This document shows positions 58,511 through 64,000 of a stretch of DNA of 64,000 bases, piece after piece; the first letter of the stretch is position 1; each line of letters begins with the position of its first letter. The translations under genes were made by a program, and so were the position numbers. The stretch comes from Chachezhania sediminis. Its GTDB lineage: Bacteria; Pseudomonadota; Alphaproteobacteria; Rhodobacterales; Rhodobacteraceae. The notes below the pieces were generated by a model, which did not search any database, was not told the DNA's origin, and saw nothing but the letters and a program-made list of their open reading frames with translations. The DNA lies in NCBI RefSeq assembly GCF_009765275.1, contig NZ_VOPH01000004.1, forward strand, positions 124,001 through 188,000, given 5' to 3'.

Positions 58511-59326
58511 TCAATCCACCCCTTCGGGCATCCTCGCTACAAGGCTGAAGCTCATCGGCACCTGGGCCTCGCGTCCTGCATAGATGTCGTATTCCGGCTC
58601 GCGGATCGTGTGCGGATATTCGGTCAGCCGTTCCACCCGCAGACCGGTCGCGGCGCATGCTGTGACCACGTCGCCCAGTGTGTGAACGAACCAGTACCCG
58701 GTCTTTCCCGGCCCGTGATCCGTGCCGTCATAGGTGATCAGCTCCGGCACCTCGAAGGGACGACGTTCGAAATAGCTGGTCGCCGGCGCGTGGGGATCGA
58801 CGCCTGCGGGATCGAACATCTCAAGAACCGGATGGGTCTCGTAGACGACCAGTGCGCCGCCGGGCGCGATCAGCCCGGCCACGACCCGGAAGAAGGCCGC
58901 AAGCTCCGGCATCCATCCCAGCGCCCCGATGGTGATCAGGGCCAGGTCGTGCCGGCCCAGGTCCTGCGGCAGGGAGTAGACATCCGAGGCGACCAGACGC
59001 GGCGAAAGCCCCGCAGCTTCGGCCAGCTTCCGGCCCTGGTCCAGGAAACCGGCCGAGATGTCGATGCCAAGCGCCGGGCGCAACCCCAGCGATGCCAGCG
59101 AAAGAAGCTCCCGCGCGTTGTTGCAGCAGATCTGAACGGCACTGCCGCCGTCCAGGCCCAACCCGCCGACGATCCCTGTCAGATGCTCGTCCAGCACCGA
59201 AAACCCCGGCTGCGCCGCGGCCGCCAGAAGCGCCTCCCACGCGGCCCCCTGGCCGTGAAGCGGCGCCGATGCGTCCCATGCCTCGCGATTGGCGGCCGTA
59301 TAGTCTTCCCTGCGCCTGCCGTTCAT
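58511..59326 (-). CDS. class I SAM-dependent methyltransferase
   Basis: A 271-residue protein with a Rossmann-type SAM-binding core. AVQICCNNARELLSLASLGL stands in the place of the glycine loop, GLRPALGIDISAGFLDQGRK carries the acidic ribose ligand, LVASDVYSLPQDLGRHDLAL contains motif II, and GLIAPGGALVVYETHPVLEM is motif III. The first motif is unusual (QICCNNARE instead of DLGCGxG), seen also in other members of this subgroup. The substrate is unknown. Confidence 0.85.
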   Translation of the reverse strand: MNGRRREDYTAANREAWDASAPLHGQGAAWEALLAAAAQPGFSVLDEHLTGIVGGLGLDGGSAVQICCNNARELLSLASLGLRPALGIDISAGFLDQGRKLAEAAGLSPRLVASDVYSLPQDLGRHDLALITIGALGWMPELAAFFRVVAGLIAPGGALVVYETHPVLEMFDPAGVDPHAPATSYFERRPFEVPELITYDGTDHGPGKTGYWFVHTLGDVVTACAATGLRVERLTEYPHTIREPEYDIYAGREAQVPMSFSLVARMPEGVD

Positions 59327-59669
59327 CTCGTCCTCCCGAACCGTTTAGCCGTCCCACCGACCGGGTCCCCGAAGTCCTCTTCGCGGAGCCGCCGTCGCGC
59401 TGCCGAAAAGGACCGTCGCTGCTGACGTGTCAAGGGGGCGCAGCCCCGCGCGGCTTGCCCTTGATGCGGCAGGTGGGACGGCTCAGGCAGCAGAAGCGAT
59501 GGCGGGTGCGAGAAGAGGACGGCGTGCCTCTTCGTCGTGCGCCGGAGCCCGGCGCCGCACCGGAACGCGTCGTCGTCCGCCGGGTCACTGCATTCCGTGC
59601 TGGCGCCGCCCGCCGGTTCGGCTAGGCTGCACGCGGCTTCACATGTGACGGAATTCGAAAGGCTCTTCC
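59327..59669. other. 343-base divergent gap, no gene supported
   Basis: It lies between the minus-strand methyltransferase and the plus-strand amidase, so it should hold both promoters. A 53-codon frame from ATG 59464 is very Arg-rich and has no ribosome site; I do not call it. Confidence 0.4.
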
Positions 59670-61076
59670 ATGTCCCTCACCAGTTCTTCGGCGGCAGATC
59701 TTCTTGGCTCGCTCCATTCCGGCTCGCTTTCCGCAGTCGAGTTGATGCGTGCCACGCTGGCCCGGATCGATGCCGTCAATCCGGCCACCAATGCGATCGT
59801 GGGTCTCAGGGATCGCGACGCGCTGCTGGCCGAAGCCTCGGAAGCCGACACCGTGTCGGTCGAGGATCGCGGGCCTCTTCACGGCCTTCCAATCGCGGTC
59901 AAGGATCTGGTTCAGGTGGCGGGGATCCTGTCGACGAACGGGTCGCCCATCTTTGCCAATCATGTGCCGGCAAAGGACGATATCCTGGCCGCGCGACTGC
60001 GGGCTGCCGGGGCCATCCTGATCGGCAAGACCAACGTGCCGGAATTCGGCCTTGGGTCGCACACTTTCAACCCGGTCTACGGCGCCACGCGGAATCCGTA
60101 CGATCTGTCGCGCACCTGTGGCGGATCGTCGGGCGGGGCGGCGGTGGCCCTGGCCACCGGCATGCTGGCGCTGGCGGATGGGTCGGACATGATGGGGTCC
60201 CTGCGGAACCCGGCCGCATGGAACAATGTCTACGGCTTCCGTCCGTCCTTCGGGAAGGTGCCCAGCGAACCCCTGGGCGATACCTTCCTTAAGATGATGT
60301 CGACTTTGGGCCCGATGGGGCGCAGCCCCGCCGATATCGGCCTGTTGCTGGACGTCATTTCCGGCCCCGATCCGCGTCAGCCCCATGGCATGCCGTTCGA
60401 GCCGGCCCATCCCGTCAAGGCCGCGGCGCTGGACGGGCTGCGTGTTGGCTGGCTGGGCGACTGGGGCGGTGCCTTCCCGTGCGAGCCCGGGATCCTGGAG
60501 CTGTGCCAGAACGCGCTGGGGGTCCTTGCGGAAAACGGCGCCACGGTGGAACCGGTGGCGCCGCCGTTTTCGGCCGATGCGATGTGGGACAGCTGGATCA
60601 CGCTCAGGTCCTTCCTGACAGGGGGCGGCCTTGCCCCGCTGCTGGAGCGGGGGATAGAGATGAAGGACAGCGCCATGTGGGAAATCGGGCGCTATCAATC
60701 GATGACCGCGGAACAGGTCTATGCCGCCAGCGTCACGCGCTCGGCCTGGTTCGAATGCGCGGCAAGGCTTTTCGATACCTATGACGTTCTGGTCCTGCCC
60801 ACGGCGCAGGCCTGGCCCTTCGACATCGACCTGCCGTGGCCCACGGAAATCGCCGGCCGCAAGATGGACACCTATCACCGCTGGATGCAGGTCACGATCC
60901 CGGCCAGCCTGATCGGCCTGCCGGCCCTGTCGGTGCCTGCGGGCTTCGGACCGGAGGGTCTGCCGATGGGCATGCAGCTGATCGGACGACACGGAAACGA
61001 TGGCCGTATCCTGTCCGTGGGCCAGGCCTATCACGAAGCGACTGAATGGCCGCAGATGCGCCCGCCCGCGATCTGA
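59670..61076 (+). CDS. amidase (amidase signature family)
   Basis: A 468-residue amidase-signature hydrolase with a Ser-cisSer-Lys triad. The Lys is in GLPIAVKDLVQVAGILSTNG, the cis-Ser in SRTCGGSSGGAAVALATGML and the nucleophilic Ser in ADGSDMMGSLRNPAAWNNVY. The glycine pair usually before the nucleophile is replaced by Met-Met-Gly. The C-terminal ASLIGLPALSVPAGFG is typical. It converts an amide to acid and ammonia; the substrate is unknown. Confidence 0.92.
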   Translation: MSLTSSSAADLLGSLHSGSLSAVELMRATLARIDAVNPATNAIVGLRDRDALLAEASEADTVSVEDRGPLHGLPIAVKDLVQVAGILSTNGSPIFANHVPAKDDILAARLRAAGAILIGKTNVPEFGLGSHTFNPVYGATRNPYDLSRTCGGSSGGAAVALATGMLALADGSDMMGSLRNPAAWNNVYGFRPSFGKVPSEPLGDTFLKMMSTLGPMGRSPADIGLLLDVISGPDPRQPHGMPFEPAHPVKAAALDGLRVGWLGDWGGAFPCEPGILELCQNALGVLAENGATVEPVAPPFSADAMWDSWITLRSFLTGGGLAPLLERGIEMKDSAMWEIGRYQSMTAEQVYAASVTRSAWFECAARLFDTYDVLVLPTAQAWPFDIDLPWPTEIAGRKMDTYHRWMQVTIPASLIGLPALSVPAGFGPEGLPMGMQLIGRHGNDGRILSVGQAYHEATEWPQMRPPAI

Positions 61077-61169
61077 GAACGCCTCCGGGGCGTCGTCCGG
61101 AGGGGAGCGCCGGACACGCCTGGACACGGGGCCAAGGGACCAAGGAACCGAAGGGAGGAGAAAGACAAG

Positions 61170-61997
61170 ATGCAGGACGCGACCCTGCCGGAACCGGCCT
61201 TCGGCGCGCCAGAGTTGCGCGCCGTCACGGCGGACGATCTGAGGCGGGCGATCCGCCTGGGCTGGCGCGACTTTCGCGCCGCACCCGGATTCGGCCTGGC
61301 CTTTGCCGCGGTCTATGTGCTGGCCGGCTGGGCGATGACCTGGGTCACGCTGGCCACCGGCACCTCGTTCTGGATGATCCTGGCCGCCATCGGCTTTCCG
61401 CTGATCGGCCCTTTCGCGGCCGTGGGACTTTACGAGGTCTCGCGCCGGCGCGAGATGGGGCTGAAGCTGAAGCCCGCCGCGATCATGGGCGTCGTCGTCC
61501 GTCAGGGTGCGCGGCAGCTGCCGTCGCTGTGCGCCGTGATCGTCGTGGTATTCCTGTTCTGGTTCTTCCTGGGCCACATGATCTTTGCCCTGTTCCTGGG
61601 GCTGTCGACGATGACCAACATTTCCAGCTCGGCCGAGGTCTTCCTGACCTTCAACGGCATGAAGATGCTGGGCTTCGGTACGCTGGTGGGGGCGGGCTTC
61701 GCGCTGGTGCTCTACATGATCTCGGTCCTGGCGATCCCGATCCTATTGGACCGCGAGGTCGACTTCGTCACCGCGATGATCACCAGCTTCGCCTATGTCC
61801 GCGACCACCCGGTGCCGATGCTGGTCTGGGCCGGGCTGATCGCCGTCACCACCTTTGTCGCGATGCTGCCGGGTTTCCTGGGCCTCTTCATCGTGCTGCC
61901 GCTTTGGGCCCATGCCAGCTGGTGGCTTTACGCGATCCTGGCCGGACACGCGAAAGCCACCATCGGCCGTCCCGCCAGCGCGGCGGCCCCGGTCTGA
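61170..61997 (+). CDS. DUF2189 integral membrane protein
   Basis: A 275-residue membrane protein of DUF2189 type. A soluble N-terminal stretch with VTADDLRRAIRLGWRDFRAA is followed by six hydrophobic segments, including GFGLAFAAVYVLAGWAMTWV, AAIGFPLIGPFAAVGLYEVS, LCAVIVVVFLFWFFLGHMIF and VWAGLIAVTTFVAMLPGFLG. Its role is unknown. GGAGGAG precedes the start. It converges with the FkbM-like gene, sharing the stop region with no gap. Confidence 0.88.
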   Translation: MQDATLPEPAFGAPELRAVTADDLRRAIRLGWRDFRAAPGFGLAFAAVYVLAGWAMTWVTLATGTSFWMILAAIGFPLIGPFAAVGLYEVSRRREMGLKLKPAAIMGVVVRQGARQLPSLCAVIVVVFLFWFFLGHMIFALFLGLSTMTNISSSAEVFLTFNGMKMLGFGTLVGAGFALVLYMISVLAIPILLDREVDFVTAMITSFAYVRDHPVPMLVWAGLIAVTTFVAMLPGFLGLFIVLPLWAHASWWLYAILAGHAKATIGRPASAAAPV

Positions 61998-62885
61998 TCA
62001 GCTGTCGCCTTCGGGCGGGGTGACCCAGGTGCGGGCCGTGGGGCTTGGCGGATGGCCCAGTTGGTCCATCAGGGCATAGCGGGGCGGTTCGTAATGGGTG
62101 CGCGCGTCGAAGGGCTCCAGGAACCGGTCGGCGGTCTCGGCCGCATCGACGAAGAAGGCGTTCACCCCCGACAGGTCGCAACCGACAAGCTGCGCGCCCT
62201 TCTGCCGGCCGATCAGTTCCAGCGTCTTCAGGCTGGCGCCATAATTGCTGGATCCGTCCCAGGCCGCATTCGGGTCATAGGGCACCTCCAGCGCCAGGGA
62301 CGGCGGAATATTGGCATTGTATTCGATGCACATCGCCCGGGCGCGGCGGTTCAGCGTCCGCCAGACATGGCTGGTGTTCTGGTCGACATCCAGCGACAGG
62401 TAATCGAGCGTGGCAGGAACCCCGTTCGCGTCCAATAGGTCGTTGACGTTCTCGGCCGTGACGAAGCCCTGGACCACGGTCAGGGCGCCGCTGCGGACAT
62501 GGTCGGCAAAGATCTCGGCCGCGCGGTCGGCCATTTCGGGGCTGCCTTCGACCCATGTGCCGTGCCAGCCCTGTTCCAGAAGAAAGCGGCTGGTGTTCTG
62601 CGTGCCGTCCTCGATCCCGATTTCCAGGAAGGTGCGCTGGCCTGCGCCGATCCGGTCGAAGATCTCGGCGATGTGGCCGTCCTCGCCGTTCTGGCTGTAG
62701 ACCTGCGCGAAATAGGGGGCCAGCGACCGCGCGGGGCGGTTTTCGGTCAGGCGCGCCAGCAGGTCGAACTGGGCCCGTTCCTTGGACAGCCAGCTGTCGA
62801 CCTGGATGTGACCCAGCAATTGTTCGGCGGCAGAGGGATGCTGCTCTGAATGGCCCCGGGACCGCATCCAGTCATTGACTGCCAT
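61998..62885 (-). CDS. FkbM-like methyltransferase-fold protein
   Basis: A 295-residue protein. SQNGEDGHIAEIFDRIGAGQ, then RTFLEIGIEDGTQNTSRFLL, then GWHGTWVEGSPEMADRAAEI and LDYLSLDVDQNTSHVWRTLN follow the order of FkbM-type methyltransferase domains found with surface polysaccharide genes. The C-terminal half (ECNANIPPSLALEVPYDP-like EYNANIPPSLALEVPYDPNA, GSSNYGASLKTLELIGRQKG) is typical of this subgroup. Methyltransferase activity is not proven. The start could be ATG 62885 or an in-frame codon at 62909. Confidence 0.78.
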   Translation of the reverse strand: MAVNDWMRSRGHSEQHPSAAEQLLGHIQVDSWLSKERAQFDLLARLTENRPARSLAPYFAQVYSQNGEDGHIAEIFDRIGAGQRTFLEIGIEDGTQNTSRFLLEQGWHGTWVEGSPEMADRAAEIFADHVRSGALTVVQGFVTAENVNDLLDANGVPATLDYLSLDVDQNTSHVWRTLNRRARAMCIEYNANIPPSLALEVPYDPNAAWDGSSNYGASLKTLELIGRQKGAQLVGCDLSGVNAFFVDAAETADRFLEPFDARTHYEPPRYALMDQLGHPPSPTARTWVTPPEGDS

Positions 62886-62992
62886 TCTGTGTCCCCGATC
62901 CCGTTTCAATCCAAAAGAGTCAAGATGGACTAGTCCACCAGCTTCGTGGCCGCGTCAATGCACCAGCCGGTCGCGCCCGCGTGCCGCGACCC

Positions 62993-63808
62993 CTACCAGA
63001 ACGGCGTGTTGGGCTGCAGGTGGCGGCGGTGCAGCGGCATGTGTTCGGCCAGATAGTCCTCGGTCACGAAGCCCATCAAGCGGCCGGCCTCCATGATTTT
63101 CGGCCAGCTCTTGTCGAGAAGTTCGTAGACCAGCCGCGTCGCGCGCGGGGAATCCGCCGTTTCCGGCACAGTCCGGGTGGTGTAGCCGACCCAGAAGTTG
63201 TTGTTGAACGACGCGGCCCGGGACAGGTAGTTGAACGAGCTGGTCATCGCGTTCTTGCGCGAGGTGATCAGCACGATCCCGTCCTCGTGCCGCGAGGCAT
63301 AGCCGCGATATTCCCGCGTCGGCGGGTCGGTCGGCAGGTTCTGACGCCGCATCGCATCGCGCGATTCATAGCCGCGCACGAAGGTATAACCGCCGTTGCG
63401 GGTGACGTGCAGCAGTCCCACCAGGAACAGCGACTGGTTGGCAAAGCTGCGTCGGGTGAAGCGGTAGAAGCCGCTGGGAAACAGCGTTTCGGGCACGTTC
63501 GCCACGCCGGCACCGACATAGTCGCCCAGGAAGGGACCGCCCAGCAGGTCGTCGCGGGCGGCCAGACCGTCCACCGGTTCCAGGATGACGCGGGCGTCGA
63601 CATCGAAATAGCTGCAGATCCGCTGCAGCACGTCCGGACGGGGGAAGCTTTCCCCGGACAGATACCGGTTGAACTGCGTCCGGTTGATGCCAAGTTCGCG
63701 CGAAAGTTGTGACACCGATCCGCGCGACCGGGTCAGCAGGCGCAGGTTGTCGCCCAGCATGCTGCGAAGCTCTTGCGGAGAGCGGACTTGATTTTTAGTT
63801 CCCGCCAT
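62993..63808 (-). CDS. XRE-family transcriptional regulator with C-terminal sensor-like domain
   Basis: A 271-residue regulator. The N-terminal helix-turn-helix is LGDNLRLLTRSRGSVSQLSR, ELGINRTQFNRYLSGESFPR, PDVLQRICSYFDVDARVIL. The C-terminal 180 residues (FPSGFYRFTRRSFANQSLFL, then GYTFVRGYESRDAMRRQNLP, RKNAMTSSFNYLSRAASFNN) form a domain I do not recognise, probably for ligand sensing or oligomerisation. The start is ATG 63808 or ATG 63859; neither has a clear ribosome site. It sits 107 bases upstream of the FkbM-like gene in the same direction. Confidence 0.82.
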   Translation of the reverse strand: MAGTKNQVRSPQELRSMLGDNLRLLTRSRGSVSQLSRELGINRTQFNRYLSGESFPRPDVLQRICSYFDVDARVILEPVDGLAARDDLLGGPFLGDYVGAGVANVPETLFPSGFYRFTRRSFANQSLFLVGLLHVTRNGGYTFVRGYESRDAMRRQNLPTDPPTREYRGYASRHEDGIVLITSRKNAMTSSFNYLSRAASFNNNFWVGYTTRTVPETADSPRATRLVYELLDKSWPKIMEAGRLMGFVTEDYLAEHMPLHRRHLQPNTPFW

Positions 63809-64000
63809 GGTTGATGTAAGCGAAAATACGCCCCTCGCAGTAGAAAAGTTGTCTCTCATCCGATCAGGACCGTCCAGGACCAGGGGTGAGAGAGGGGTGG
63901 GTGACGCGGGTTCACGTCACATCTGACGCTACTTGGCTTCGGAACCTACAGGCGCTGACACAAATTGCAAGTGGCCGACGCGAATAAACCACTCGTCTGA
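63809..64000. other. upstream region of the XRE regulator, window edge
   Basis: No gene seen up to the window end. The sequence is less GC-rich than average (for example 63935-63990) and should contain the regulator's promoter. Confidence 0.35.

Noticed and set aside
58338-58583. An 81-codon plus-strand frame after prfB that begins MKWRSYSWALVRVQRGDLSN
   Set aside because: No ribosome site, overlaps the minus-strand methyltransferase end, and covers a likely structured RNA region.

Overview
The window is high-GC, densely coded chromosomal DNA of an alphaproteobacterium, most likely family Rhodobacteraceae (Rhodobacter/roseobacter group). The main reasons are an RcGTA-type gene transfer agent cluster at the left edge, a split pdhA-pdhB-pdhC operon whose E1-beta carries a lipoyl domain, a LexA box of the alphaproteobacterial GTTC-N7-GTTC type before uvrA, a HemB with an Asp-type rather than Cys-type metal site, and many small Rhodobacteraceae-style conserved genes. 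No rRNA gene, convincing tRNA gene or CRISPR array was seen. All family assignments come from reading the translated sequence; no database search was run.

Layout, left to right. 1-8.4 kb: right-hand half of a gene transfer agent structural cluster (g7 to g15), in one direction with stop/start overlaps; head genes g1-g6 lie to the left of the window. 8.4-9.6 kb: a small gene with a strong ribosome binding site, and a decayed reading frame. 9.6-14.8 kb: cysE, then (minus strand) the pyruvate dehydrogenase operon pdhA-pdhB-X-pdhC, where X is a small exported cysteine-repeat protein. 14.9-18.4 kb: two HupE/UreJ-like membrane proteins, ftsB and an AidB-type acyl-CoA dehydrogenase. 18.5-20.5 kb: two decayed IS110-family elements, the only clearly mobile DNA here. 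20.5-24.2 kb: glycolytic pgk and class I aldolase, and a cytoplasmic/exported pair of cyclophilins. 24.3-28 kb: bactofilin plus M23 peptidase (cell-shape pair), then Bcp peroxiredoxin plus a ferritin-like DUF455 protein. 28-41 kb: a giant AsmA-like protein, queA, two MFS transporters, DUF924, lpdA (E3), a GNAT acetyltransferase, a DsbA-like isomerase, a SHOCT-domain protein and a small exported protein. 41-49.5 kb: uvrA, a SYLF lipoprotein, a 3-hydroxyisobutyrate-dehydrogenase-like enzyme, a penicillin-acylase-like protein and small exported or membrane proteins. 49.8-58.2 kb: a serralysin-like metalloprotease split by one in-frame stop, hemB, a small membrane protein, mfd and prfB. 58.5-64 kb: a methyltransferase, an amidase, a DUF2189 membrane protein, an FkbM-like protein and an XRE regulator.

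Most genes are ordinary housekeeping ones. The observations most worth following are: (1) a near-identical TAGTTTA-N4-TAAACTA palindrome upstream of both pdhA and lpdA, 20 kb apart, suggesting one regulator for all three PDH activities; (2) the duplicated-motif exported protein embedded in the PDH operon; (3) the serralysin whose protease domain and RTX repeats are separated by a single TAA in the same frame; (4) the GTA module and the small gene at its edge; (5) two dispersed intergenic repeat families. I found no complete new system; the closest candidates are the PDH operon with its embedded secreted protein and shared operator.
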